Below, piece after piece: positions 18,517-28,258 of a DNA stretch of 28,258 nt. The notes under the pieces are model-generated. The model did no database searches and was not told where the DNA came from. It saw only the letters and a list, made by a program, of their open reading frames with translations. The first letter of the stretch is position 1. The number at the start of each line of letters is the position of its first letter. This DNA is from Cristatella mucedo (lineage: Eukaryota > Bryozoa > Phylactolaemata > Cristatellidae): contig WPIO01000543.1 of the NCBI GenBank assembly GCA_009760855.2, positions 1-28,258 on the forward strand. Reading direction: 5' to 3'. Position numbers and translations under genes: made by a program.

Positions 18517-19290
18517 TAATAATAATAATAATAATAATAATATTGCACTTGATAAAGCGCCCTCAGAGAACTTAATCTCTTTCTAGGCGCTTTACATTTG
18601 CTGCAAAGTGATACGCAATAGAATAGTAAGTAAAATCATGCTTGAAAAACAAACAAAATGAATAACATGGTTAGGGGTTACATGCACTGGGTCAGCATGC
18701 AAATGTGGTTAGTGGCAGCATGAACAGTGTCAGCACGCATAAGCACATCGAGGACGTATCACAGGGACCCACTAAATGCTGTCCTAAATAGGTATGTTTT
18801 TAAGTTTCTTTTAAATGTGATCAGGTCAGGGTATGTTCTGATGCAGGTCGGGAGGGAGTTCCAGGCTGTGGGAGCATACGAGCTAAATGCATGGTCTCCA
18901 AAGGATTTAAGGTTTGTACGAGGAATTTCTAGACTGTTGGATTCCGAAAAGCGAGTGGTACGATGCTTTGCCTGATGGGGTAGTATCTCTGAAAGATAGG
19001 CTGGAGCCATAGAATGAAGAGACCTAAAAGTGAGCGACAAAACCTTGAAGTCAATCCGTTGCTTGACTGGTAACCAGTGCAGGTCGGCGAGAAGTGGAGT
19101 AATGTGGCAACTGCGACGCTCACGACAGACAAGCCTAGCTGCAGAGTTTTGCACCAGCTGCAATCGCCTGATCGCACATGCTGGTAGGCCAGTAAGCAGT
19201 GAGTTGCAGAAGTCGAGATCGCCCTCACCGAACGGTAAGGTGTATAGTTGCAGAAATTCTGTGAGAGAGGAAATCTGCTGATGGCGACCT
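18517..19290 (-). mobile_element. LINE copy L5 with reverse-transcriptase C-terminus
   Basis: The longest copy of the family, minus orientation. From the 3' end it has an (AAT)n tail (18,517-18,541), the terminal hairpin (about 18,555-18,595), a 3' UTR, then the ORF end. The ORF is open over 18,759-19,163: L-Q-L-V-Q-N-S-A-A-R-L-V, then L-H-W-L-P-V-K-Q-R-I-D-F-K, then P-A-Y-L-S-E-I-L, G-D-H-A-F-S-S-Y-A-P-T-A-W-N-S-L-P, and F-K-R-N-L-K-T-Y-L-F. This is the C-terminal signature of Jockey-superfamily (CR1/L2-like) reverse transcriptases. Upstream the frame continues through L-D-F-C-N-S-L-L-T-G-L-P to about 19,275, with a stop before that. The palm is missing, so the copy is inactive. Confidence 0.9.
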
Positions 19291-19377
19291 TACTCCGCCG
19301 ATGCGGCACTAGGCTGCGGACAAGCAGCGAAATACTCCTCAACAGAGGCTCGGCATTACAGAACACAGTCTTAAAAA

Positions 19378-19722
<345 letters not shown>

Positions 19723-20275
19723 CTTAACGGATCTTGTGAATCAGCCTAGATCCGACATTACTTTCCTAATATATGTACACCGATGCAAATCACATGGACG
19801 GTTGTGCGGCAGCCTGTGGAGAAATGCTTCATTATCAACTAGATTTTTAGCGAAATAATAGCTTCCAAGAAACGTTTGAAAAAGTCGTGATCTGCGCCAT
19901 ATCGCTATTGAGATATGTCTGCTTTGCTTAAGACCCCAGACCTTAGGACCCCACGCTCCCCTATTCTCCTGCTTTTGCTAGCGACTGCTTCAACGTACTC
20001 GGCTTCCGGGTTTTTCCTAACTGCAAGCGAAACTCGGCCAGCCCAGACATTCGTGATGCCATTGGGCTTAGCAAGCCTGAAATAAGTTAGCGTACCTGAT
20101 CTTTTTAGCAGTGAATTGCTATGGTTATATTGCAAGGACATTTTTCAAACAAACACTTCATGTGGAATCCATAGTCTTGGCATGCAGGATTCGATTGTAC
20201 ATTTACACTCAAATTAGTTCTCTTTATAATAGCATTTTGTCGTAAGTGAAAACGCTGAGGTTACACACCACCTGC
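19723..20275. other. No gene recognised; downstream of NPC2 gene
   Basis: Between the gag-like scrap and the polyadenylation signal of the NPC2-family gene. A minus-strand ORF at 19,905-20,141 has no motif and no splice context. I see nothing else. Confidence 0.4.
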
Positions 20276-20281
20276 TTTAAT
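20276..20281 (-). terminator. Polyadenylation signal of the NPC2-family gene
   Basis: ATTAAA on the minus strand, 63 bases past the TAA stop at 20,344. ATTAAA is the commonest variant of AATAAA, and the spacing is normal for a short 3' UTR. Cleavage would fall near 20,255-20,265. Confidence 0.5.
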
Positions 20282-20343
20282 ATTTTTTTTATGCAGAGCT
20301 TTGCAAAACAGCACATTGTTAAGTCTGCTTGATGCCGGCTTTC

Positions 20344-20427
20344 TTAGCATATTTGAGCAGGAAACCTGAAGCATGCCACTGTTTTTCCACCGTCTCCCTT
20401 TAATTCCACTTCCACGGTGACTGAAGT
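20344..20427 (-). CDS. NPC2-like exon 4 (C-terminus)
   Basis: Encodes T-S-V-T-V-E-V-E-L-K-G-D-G-G-K, then V-A-C-F-R-F-P-A-Q-I-C and TAA. This is the last two strands of the ML domain, with the Cys that pairs with the N-terminal F-E-N-C. Glu replaces the Trp usual in the V-x-W-x-L strand. Confidence 0.92.
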   Translation of the reverse strand, partial: TSVTVEVELKGDGGKTVACFRFPAQIC

Positions 20428-23400
20428 CTGCAATGAAAGCAATTTATTTACATTATTACCTTGCAACGACCTCAATCAAACGTGACATTTTGAATAAGAA
20501 CTGACGATTTTTGGCCCTGTTTGCCATGTAAATTTTATGGAGCTGCAACTACAGGTCAACTGTACCTCTCCTTGCTGACATCTGGTCTTTGTGACAAGAT
20601 TCTTTTAGTAACCGAAGATAAAACTGGAGTCCTATTCCTTTGGCATTAATAGCTTGCTGCATTTTTTAATAAATACTATCGTTGTTGCGATACCGGCATG
20701 AAAATTAGCTGAAAATATAATGGTCCTCGTTTGATAACTACCAGAAGTTTTAAATCTACATCAATGTAAGCATTCGGCTTCAAATCCTAACTATCACATC
20801 CAATCCTGTATATGATTAGAGACTACCTAAAATGGTAGCTTACTTAAATCTTACTCTCTGGTTGCATTTAGGCCTAATTTGAATCTTGAATTAGAAATTT
20901 TGACTAATACAATTCAGATTTTGCTCGACGGCCAAAAACAAGACATGAAGCCTCTGCAGCCGGTAATAAATATGCATGCCTGGCTGTTAAAAAAGTCCTT
21001 GAAGTTCAGTCACTTGCGTGCTTCACCAAAGAAACCGTGATGCCTCTTGGTAATCAACAACTCAAGGAGCCCGGATGCCTCCTGGTCATCAATAGATACC
21101 GATCTAAGTTCTTACTCTGACCAACAGAACCCTGACCTACGGCTGTGCTCCCAACCACATGTAGCTCAACAACCGCAACAGTTTCTGCATCATCACGCAT
21201 TCAGGTCTTCTACGTGCGATGAATTAAACTATCTATTACTTTGCTTGCAAAATATTTCCGAAGACACTTTTAATCGAGTGGTACTAGACTGTAAATTTAA
21301 TCGACAACTCATCGATATTTTCTCTACTGCTGCCGACTGAGGCAATTGTTTCCAGATATCCGGACCTGGTATCACCGAGTATCTGACTCCGTTGATTAGT
21401 CTTCTGAATAGACTATGCTTTTTTCACTTCATAGTCAGTCTTACTAAGTAAACTTCTTACTAATTTTCATGAAATTAATTCGGCTGGTTACTCTGCTCCC
21501 ACTGAAAGTACAATTAGGCTTTGAATGCTCAGTAGAAAACTCTCTCGTGTGTATCACATACTTAGCTATTTTGGCTTTGTGAAAGTAGGCAAGCAGGTGC
21601 ACTACAATATTCAAAACGAATGTATGCCAGCATCATGATGAATGTTTGCCTGTAGTGGTTGCCCGTGCACAGTTCAAGTTACTGCTTGGGGATGCTATGT
21701 AGTCACTTATGTTCTTAGAGAAACTAAAGTGGTTAGAGCAGTTGTTGTATAGCTATTACGATAAGCCTTAGACAATGTTAGGAATCAGAAGACTTTAGTA
21801 ATTATTTGAATCCTAATTAGGTGGATAATAGTAAGATTTTAAGTGATTCCTCCCCTCATATAGCCTCAAGAGTTTGAACGAAGAGATATTCAGTAGTCCG
21901 CTGAAAACATATCTCGGATACGGTTTTTATGTGCATTTGCGGTTCTTTAAGGATTGACACCACAAGCAGCTGAAGATTTGGCAGAACTAATGTGTGCTTC
22001 CACTCAAGCAATTGAATGCGATTGGCCGATACCTTGGGAAAGAATAGCTGGATGGGTATTTCGGTGGAAAGGGTGTAGACCACTCCATCTTTCGTCGGGC
22101 AAGCGACCCCCAAGAGGCAAGCATCAATGTTCGGTATAGGTGATGAGATCCAAACTCCAAAAGCTTGCACTCGAGTTGATATCGTCAGTGTTGAACTCGA
22201 TTCACCTGTAAATATCAATTAAACGCTAGGGTTAGTTTTGCAGAGCACTTGTATGCTCTGCTCTGCTATCAGCATGCGAAAGCAAAAAGGGAGGAATTCG
22301 TGCATCTCAAACAGGCCCAAAGTCTCACTTGCAAGTATTGAGCAGAAATGCCACACAAGAAGACGATGCTATTCCTATGCTTCTTTAAAACCTAATGATA
22401 GTCGTGTTAAATTGCTGACCCTGTGCATGCTGACTCTGAGCGTGTAACCCCAAACCATGCTATTCATGTTGTTTGTTTATCAAGCACGATATTAGTCACC
22501 ATTCAATTGCATTTTCCTTTGCAGAAAATCTAACGCACCTAGAAAGAGATTGATTTCTCTGAGGGCGCTTTCTCAAATGCATTATCATTATTATTATTAT
22601 TTTAAACAAAAATCAGGGGGCTATTTTCCAAGTTTCGAATATTCTAATTGCATTGCAGATGGTAACAGCTTGCCTCTAATTAGGGACAGGATTGAATTCC
22701 TACACATTTGCATCATACTTAGACGCCTAGTGCCGTTCATGATTTGCTTAGGTAGCTATTGAATAAATTGTTTCCATGCACAATTGATAGTACCCAAGTG
22801 AAAATCTAGCTATTTGCTTTTGGGTGCACATTTTGTTTGAAAGCTGAGAAAATGTTGCAGAGCTTAAAGCCTGGTTAAGACGGTGGCCCTTGCTTCCTAC
22901 CGACTCAGATTCTTGCTACGCTCTTTGCAGTTTGTAGGGGATATAGACGGCAGTCTCGCTCCAAGTCAGGAATTCTACTCGCTCCCCACTCTGGGCGCTC
23001 GTGGGATAGCATGAGCGTTTCTCTGTGGCCAGATTTCGCTGGCGAGATTACGGGTAGGATGAAACCTCTACAGCCTTTGTCACTCGCCGCCTCAAACTTT
23101 CGTTCCCGAACTCCGAACTCAGTGTGTCCCATAAACAGGGGCTCACCAGGAACGCATCAATGACTTCGAGCAGCTCGAGATGTCTGTCGCTCCTCTCCGA
23201 GCAAAGCAGTAGGCGTGGCCTGGACGGCTTCAAAGATTGATCGCTTGTAATGCCTTGGGTTAAAACGTAAAACCGGGTAGTCCTCGCCAGGCCGTCCTTA
23301 TGTATGAACCACTTCTCGTGGTATTGGCGGCGTATACACCGACTACTCGAGTTGGTGGGAAGCAAAACTCGCAGTATAAAACCAGGCTTTAGTGAGAGTC

Positions 23401-24022
23401 GGAACTGCCCTACGAAATTTACTCTTTGGTAACAGCAAAAGAAACAACTCGATGAATTATTCACTACCTGCATTCTATTTTAAACGCATCAAAGCAAACA
23501 GTGACATTGTATTCCCTCGGGTTTTGCTTACATGTCACAGTAGCGAGAAAGGTGGCTTTTACGATTTGACACCTCGTTGCAATTGACAGTTGCCAACAAC
23601 TAAAGATTGCCAGCCATGGCTACATTTTTTTACCAGCTGTGAATTTTCCTCTAATTGTAGCAGTCGTTCCTCTTTTGAAAGTGCAGGAACCCACCGGCTG
23701 AGGTTCAACATCGACGGATTGTACTTGTCCTCGATTGGATCCTGTAGTAAATAGACACCGTTATATATCAATATCCTGTAATCAATACTGTAATCAATAG
23801 ACACCGTTATAAATCAATATCCTGTAATCAATATTGTAATCAATAGACACCTGTAAAATGATGCGGCTGCATTGCAGCAATCCATTCATCTAGCACAATC
23901 CACCACATCAGGATATTGAGGATTGGTTTAGTGTACTCACCACAGTTTTCAAAATTTATTGCCATAGCTGGGGCTGTAAAAACCAGTAACCAGCAAAGCC
24001 CGGAGACTACGAATAGTGTCAT
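20344..24022 (-). CDS. NPC2-like ML-domain sterol-transfer protein, four exons
   Basis: Secreted or lysosomal lipid carrier. NPC2 proteins bind cholesterol and related lipids in a beta-sandwich pocket and pass them to NPC1 or membranes. Minus-strand exons: 23,941-24,022 (82 nt), 23,634-23,741 (108), 22,033-22,205 (173) and 20,344-20,427 (84). Every intron is GT...AG and phases match (1, 1, 0), giving 148 residues against a usual length of about 150. The signal peptide is M-T-L-F-V-V-S-G-L-C-W-L-L with cleavage after A-M-A. Then come F-E-N-C-G-S, V-D-V-E-P-Q, C-T-F-K-R-G, G-V-W-I-S-S-P-I-P-N-I-D-A-C, V-A-C-P-T-K-D-G, F-F-P-K and V-A-C-F-R-F-P-A-Q-I. Cys27-Cys139 and the D-A-C to V-A-C pair (Cys93 and Cys99) are kept. 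The first Cys of the usual P-C-x-x-x-P-C pair is Gln, and an extra Cys (147) ends the protein. There are no N-glycosylation sequons. ATG has A at -3. No stop or frameshift; likely functional. Confidence 0.93.
20428..22032 (-). other. NPC2-like intron 3
   Basis: A 1,605-base intron with a very good acceptor (CTTTCATTGCAG). It holds a plus-strand ORF at about 21,047-21,340 (listed separately). I see no LINE or SINE copy in it. Confidence 0.85.
21047..21340 (+). CDS. Possible small ORF nested in the NPC2-like intron 3
   Basis: An opposite-strand frame of about 96 codons ends in TGA at 21,338-21,340. Its start is only a TTG, and an in-frame TGA lies just upstream (21,038), so a spliced exon would be needed. 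The peptide is Ser/Asp-rich, then Gln/His-rich (Q-Q-P-Q-Q-F-L-H-H-H), and ends in a helical-looking part (L-N-Y-L-L-L-C-L-Q-N-I-S-E-D-T-F). Composition is protein-like, but there is no family match and no firm splice site. Confidence 0.25.
   Translation: MVINNSRSPDASWSSIDTDLSSYSDQQNPDLRLCSQPHVAQQPQQFLHHHAFRSSTCDELNYLLLCLQNISEDTFNRVVLDCKFNRQLIDIFSTAAD
22033..22205 (-). CDS. NPC2-like exon 3 (core of the ML domain)
   Basis: The largest exon. It carries the P-I-P-x-x-D-A-C loop, the C-P-T-K-D-G turn and the Y-T-L-S-T-E-I-P strand that line the sterol pocket in the family. The donor is CCCAAG then GTATCG, in phase 0. Confidence 0.92.
22206..23633 (-). other. NPC2-like intron 2
   Basis: A 1,428-base intron ending in GATATTTACAG. 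It contains LINE tail copy L6 in antisense orientation (22,412-22,602). A GC-richer stretch at about 22,880-23,390 has long minus-strand frames without stops but no recognisable domain; it is probably the relic of another repeat. Confidence 0.85.
22412..22602 (+). mobile_element. LINE 3' end, copy L6, inside the NPC2-like intron 2
   Basis: Plus orientation, antisense to the host gene. It has GCTGACCCTGTGCATGCTGA, TTTGTTTATCAAGCACGATA and ACCATTCAATTGCATTTTCC. The terminal hairpin follows with one arm mutated (AACGCACC in place of AAGCGCC), then GAGGGCGCTT and an (ATT)n tail to 22,602. No coding part. Confidence 0.85.
23634..23741 (-). CDS. NPC2-like exon 2
   Basis: Encodes G-S-N-R-G-Q-V-Q-S-V-D-V-E-P-Q, then S-C-T-F-K-R-G and T-I-R-G-K-F-T-A. 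This is the first pair of beta strands of the ML fold. It is preceded by TTTACTACAG and followed by GCTG then GTAAAA. The P-Q-P-V-G-S-C segment aligns with the family's P-C-x-x-x-P-C, showing the loss of one Cys. Confidence 0.9.
23742..23940 (-). other. NPC2-like intron 1, with 46-bp tandem repeat
   Basis: A 199-base intron ending in TTTACTACAG. At 23,753-23,850 it holds two full units and the start of a third of a 46-base repeat beginning AGACACC and containing ATCAATATCCTGTAATCAAT (starts at 23,753, 23,799 and 23,845). The repeat ends a few bases from the acceptor, so it forms part of the 3' splice-site neighbourhood. Confidence 0.9.
23941..24022 (-). CDS. NPC2-like exon 1 (signal peptide)
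   Basis: Encodes the 21-residue signal peptide and the start of the mature protein (I-N-F-E-N-C). The donor is CTGTG then GTGAGT, a near-consensus U1 site. A longer in-frame upstream extension with a non-ATG start is open to about 24,121, but it would bury the signal peptide, so the ATG at 24,022 is preferred. Confidence 0.9.
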
Positions 24023-24160
24023 CGTCAGTAGCTGCGTTTCCCGCGTCGTGTCTCTTATTAGGACGGCTAATGCTGGCGCATTCACAAACTCACCGGTGCG
24101 TGTATAAATACCGTGCGACACGTGATTGCATCATCGGTGCATCCTATCTGATTGGCCGAC
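24023..24160 (-). promoter_or_regulatory. Probable promoter and 5' UTR of the NPC2-like gene
   Basis: Reading towards the gene, a CCAAT box (24,151-24,155, GGCCAATCAG) is followed 40-50 bases later by TATTTATA (24,103-24,110; TATAAATA on the other strand), which would place transcription start near 24,075. A four-codon upstream ORF (ATG at 24,081, TAG at 24,067) lies at the predicted start of the transcript. The TATA-like box reads better on the plus strand, so direction is not proved by it. Confidence 0.4.
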
Positions 24161-27100
24161 CTGAGGCTGGATGTAGGTACTGATTTAGCTTTCTTGATAA
24201 AGCTCGTCAGCTTAGTCAGCATTTGGAAAATGTGCCTCACGATATATACGTTTCATTTTCACCAACTGTTCCATATTGACCAACTCCTGGCACAGTTGCT
24301 GTGCTTCTAGACTTGCCTGCCACTTCTTCAGCTTTGGAAAAGCGATTGCCTGCTACTGAGTCCCGTTGTGTGTGAGTTATCTGATTGGTTAAACTGTATT
24401 TTCATTCAATTTAAGGATCCTATTTAATGAAGGACTGACTACTTCGCACCTGTAATATCCAACCAAAGTTGTGTACACCAAATTCTCATTCAGTAAGTTC
24501 GAACACGTGTAAACACTATCTGACGATAGAGTTGGAGTATCTCTGCCCTTTAAGATCTCATGACAACTTTTGATGTCGTTGAACCTTAAGCCCTTGTTGA
24601 ACACATAAAGTACCTTTTAGGTATCATCACCACTGTGCTGGGACTTTTTAGGTCCCTATCTCGACTGTGAATACCAGAGCATTATTGTCAACAGTCAATA
24701 CTTATCTGCAAACGCTTTTAAGTATTGTTAAGATACTGGTGAGTGCTTGATTTACTTTTACATGAAAATTATTTTCAATCCCTCCCCATTGTTATTGCAA
24801 GCAAACTTAAGGTTTTCATTTGCTTGCAGATGTAAACAGCTTTGTATGCATTGATCCCACACTGCTTTCCACCAATGCAAACACTCTTTTATCTCCCCGA
24901 GCCTGCATTTCTGGCATTTGAACCAGGATAAAATAAAAGTTTCGCAAAGATGAATTACGGCCAAACTATTTATTAAGTCAGTCTCTATATATTACCTCTT
25001 TTACTAATTGTGTATATTCTATTTATAAAGTCGTGTAGAATCCAAGCTCCGTCTTTTGAACTTTGTCCATTGACTCCATGTGGGACGTAATGATCATTGA
25101 TGAAAAATGTTTAGTTCGGTCAAGCATTTTTGTGTGGCTTGGTGTCTATTTTCTGTCAAAAGTACGTTCGAATGCATATAATTTATCTATCCCAAAATCT
25201 CTACAGTTACCTCAATAACTAATCAGCTATTTTAACTTAGTGTATCTCAGAAATTTAAAAGCGAAACCACGTACATTTTCTCTGCAGGCATATCGCGTAT
25301 GTGTCATCAGAAAATCTGGGTTGCCTGATTAAAGTGACCTTGCACTGTTTGACCACTTTAAATCCACTTTGGAAATCCGGTTTCATAGAGCTACCAGACA
25401 TTGTCTACATTCAGGCCTGCCTAGTCTCTCATATTACAGCGAAAATAGTGTATTCATTCCTGATATCATTCATCTAGCTTTCTAAAATTTGCTTCTCATT
25501 GGCTTTCTGGACTTTGCAACAGGATAATAGTTGGTTGCTGCACAAATCAGCAGCCAGGTTAGCGTATAATGAATGGACTTCGAAGTGCCACAATAAACTA
25601 CTACTCAACTTAACAACCTGCTTCACTCAGCATCAAGAAACACAATAAGTTCAATGTTATATAGTAAAATTGTATATATTTTCACTTTACTTCCCTATCG
25701 TACCTATCACAAAACTTTGTAATCATAATGTGCAACTGACTTTTTTGTGACGATAATAAAAGAACTGTACAAATTCGAAAATAATAATACTTTAATATGA
25801 AAACTATCTAATAATGGAAAAAGTCTAAATGCAACCAGCGATTGAAATTGTTTAATTATCATCCAACTGAATGAATTTATTACAAAGAATTGAGTCATCT
25901 AAAGATGAAGTACCTATACATGAACGTGGGCTACCCGAAGCAGCACTGTTCAATGGAGAAAATGTGTCGGCTAAGTCTTGCATTCTTATGTCCATCTAAT
26001 CCATATCGTTTGCCAACTCAGGTCTAGTACACGGCATGGGCATTTTGATCATACCAAAATGCAACTAATTCTTTATATCGTACCGAATTTATTCCTCAAA
26101 AAAGCGTCTGTTTTCTACTAACGAATGAGTAGTTGTCCCTTGCACAGTGCCACTCTTTAGATTTGGTCTCGGGAAGGCCGACGGGTTCTTTGCTACTCAA
26201 ATTTCTCAGTATATAAAGCACTAGCATCACTGAATTCGGCAGCAGAGGGCAGTAATCTAGGATAGCTTTATCTGAATCGCAATTGCCCAGCAATCTAAAC
26301 TAGCTTTCTATGAAGTGCAATTGCCCATGCAATATCAAAACATTGTTTGTACAACATTCGTTAAAATAAAGATAATTTTTGAAAATTTGCATTCGCATTT
26401 TATGTTTCAAAATGCAAAAGGTAACTACTTTGTTTAGTAAGTAATGATATTAACACAGAAATTAAATGACTCATGACGTCTCCACTAGTCTAGCCATGAG
26501 AGGTCTTTATCACCATAGTTTTTCTTTTGCAGCAATCGTTTAAAGATTATATGGTATCACCAGCTGACGGCAGTTCAATCTGGATTTTGAAATGATCTCC
26601 TTATACTTGTTGGATGCCCCTTGGTCTGAGCCAAACCAGAAATGACTCCCTTACCCTAATTCTTTTCATTGCTGTTTTTCGGTAGGCTAGTGCACGCAGA
26701 TGAATGGCGATCCAAAAAATGTTCAAAGTGAGCACAACATAAGTATTCTTATTTTGATCTGAAATCCATGATATCCCAAATGCAGGTTAACGTATATTTG
26801 GTATCGAAGAGTCCTAGCATGCTGAGCTTCCTTATTGGGAGCTTCGAGCGGCCGTCTTTGTAAGGGCACGATGATATGCATGCAACAATTGCCATGGGCA
26901 CTCCGACTGTATTACCCTTATGGACTCAGAGCTAGCACGGAAGCTTTGAAAACTACTGGGAGTGTACGGCAGTCTCAACCACATATGCCGGCCACTTGGA
27001 AGCAAAATTACTTATACCCATCATTTCCCAGCCTATTACTTTTAGTTTCTATTAGACTTGAAAGCATGCGATGTATTGTATTGCTTGTGCTGTAATATCG

Positions 27101-28258
27101 AGGTTTATTTATAAGACAAGCCTTTAACTCTATTTACTATTGATGCTGTGGAACTGACTTTTTCTGGTTAGGCTAGCTGAGCTGTTTGCCATCAAGAGAG
27201 CGTTACTAACCTAGGTCATACTAACCACTCATTGTGAGTCTTTAGTGGGCATTGGCATACTTGTGTTAAAGGCAGCTTCGAACCCTTCACCATCATTTTA
27301 ACAGTGCAAATTTCTTTAACTTTTAAAACCCACATTCATTGTTGGTTTTGTGAAGCACCACAACACCACCGATAACTGAAACTCCTCTGGTTTGTTGACA
27401 GTAATGGAGTCCAGTTTCGTATCAATAGATCGATCTGACAATCAGCACTTCGTGGCTTGCTAGTACAGTTTTTCTTTTATGAGCATACATAGTTTCACAC
27501 TCTTTTTGACGACAGGTGTTAGGGTTCGGCAGGTAGGGTAGCAACTCTAAATATGCCAATTCTTGCATGCTTTCAATGGAGTGGCATACCCGAAGCACGG
27601 GCACCCATACCAGGTAAAGCTATGCAGAGGTCTGATATCAGTCGGTAAGTCAAGGCTTGACAGGTGTCTCGTACCGCCGTTGATACGGGTTTAAACTAAT
27701 GCCTGCCTAAAATCACTCAGATGCAGCCTTGTGGCTAGTTTACCCCCATGCATGAATAATCGAAAACGAAGCAGTTACGACAAACCTGTTTGACATAGAG
27801 ATACTGTTGGCGTCAATGTAGGCAGCCACGTTGTCATAAACAACTGGGGATACTTGGAGACTGGTCAGAGAAGCGGCCCAAGTAGCTAGGCCGACTTGCA
27901 TTCACACGGTTGACACCAATAGCATTACGATTTCGACTGCTAACCCTATATCTGTGATCAGTCAATCACTACAACCTTAGGTCGTCTTGCGAGGGCACTC
28001 GGTGCACTTTGTCAGAGGTGCGAACTCGTCGAGTGTGTCAGCTAGTGCAGTGTTGCAGCTATCTACCAATGATAACAGATCGGAGGATGACTGAGCAGTA
28101 CTGGCTGAGTCACGGTAAGTCGAGGAGCATCAATATGAATCAGAGTCACTCCAAAGACCCCTGTGAGACCAATAGCCTCAGCATCTAAACTTCTGGAACT
28201 GCCCTTATATGCTGGTAGCCCCATCCGAATACAACTCATCAATATGCTATCTGGGCAT
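24161..28258. other. No gene recognised, about 4.1 kb
   Basis: Unique-looking, AT-rich sequence. Minus-strand frames at 24,389-24,604 (contains G-Y-Y-R-C-E-V-V), 24,758-24,964 (Cys-rich: F-K-C-Q-K-C) and 27,422-27,604, and a plus-strand frame at 26,835-27,095, have some protein-like character. None has a splice partner, a family motif or a credible start. No copy of the LINE, SINE or satellite families was seen. It may be intergenic sequence or long introns of a neighbouring gene. Confidence 0.4.

Noticed and set aside
18929-19366. 145-codon minus-strand ORF overlapping the LINE
   Set aside because: The LINE coding frame is a different one (18,759-19,163 and its upstream continuation). This ORF has no motif of its own.
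22905-23132. 75-codon minus-strand ORF in the same intron
   Set aside because: No family motif, no splice support, and it overlaps the previous ORF in another frame.
23048-23473. 141-codon minus-strand ORF within intron 2 of the NPC2-like gene
   Set aside because: It has no domain, and it is not needed by the splicing, since exons 2 and 3 join in phase without it. It is probably an eroded repeat.
23753-23850. CRISPR-like short repeats
   Set aside because: The 46-base units are directly tandem with no spacers, in an intron of an animal gene.
24389-24604. Minus-strand ORF with G-Y-Y-R-C-E-V-V
   Set aside because: The short Ig-like string is not accompanied by the other strand motifs, and no acceptor or donor frames it.

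Overview
The window is nuclear DNA of an animal, most likely an invertebrate. Genes are split by introns with GT/AG borders. Most of the sequence is mobile-element debris (LINE, tRNA-type SINE, LTR-element traces), microsatellites and a diverged satellite. A flatworm or other lophotrochozoan would fit the repeat style, but nothing here fixes the phylum.

The one gene I can assemble completely is on the minus strand at 20,276-24,155. It is a four-exon ML-domain sterol-transfer protein of the NPC2 family (148 residues), with a signal peptide, phased splice sites, a polyadenylation signal and a plausible promoter. Its introns carry a LINE tail, a 46-bp tandem repeat and an unassigned small ORF.

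Layout: 1-2,265 is a GC-richer block with a decayed R2/NeSL-type reverse transcriptase and a dispersed repeat (copy A). 2,265-9,200 is mostly non-coding, with three copies of one tRNA-derived SINE, a long (TA)n tract, and a CpG-rich block at 6,680-7,250 whose minus strand may hold an immunoglobulin-domain exon. 10,162-14,300 is a very AT-rich block of closely packed, broken reading frames on both strands. One of them resembles the repeat module of phage or viral fibres. It looks like a dead integrated DNA virus or virus-like transposon, later hit by LINEs. 14,730-16,860 is an array of roughly 174-bp satellite units. 16,890-19,720 holds repeat copy B, LINE tails, microsatellites and a gag-like fragment split by a (TA)n tract. 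24,200-28,258 shows no gene I can defend.

One LINE family recurs at least six times (11.28, 11.89, 13.24, 17.13, 18.54 and 22.41 kb). Every copy is cut short at its 5' end, and the copies share a 3' end that can fold into a hairpin followed by an (ATT)n-type tail. One copy is flanked by a visible target-site duplication and splits a gene of the AT-rich element, so that element was already resident when the LINE arrived. All coordinates and translations were worked out by eye; no database search was possible.
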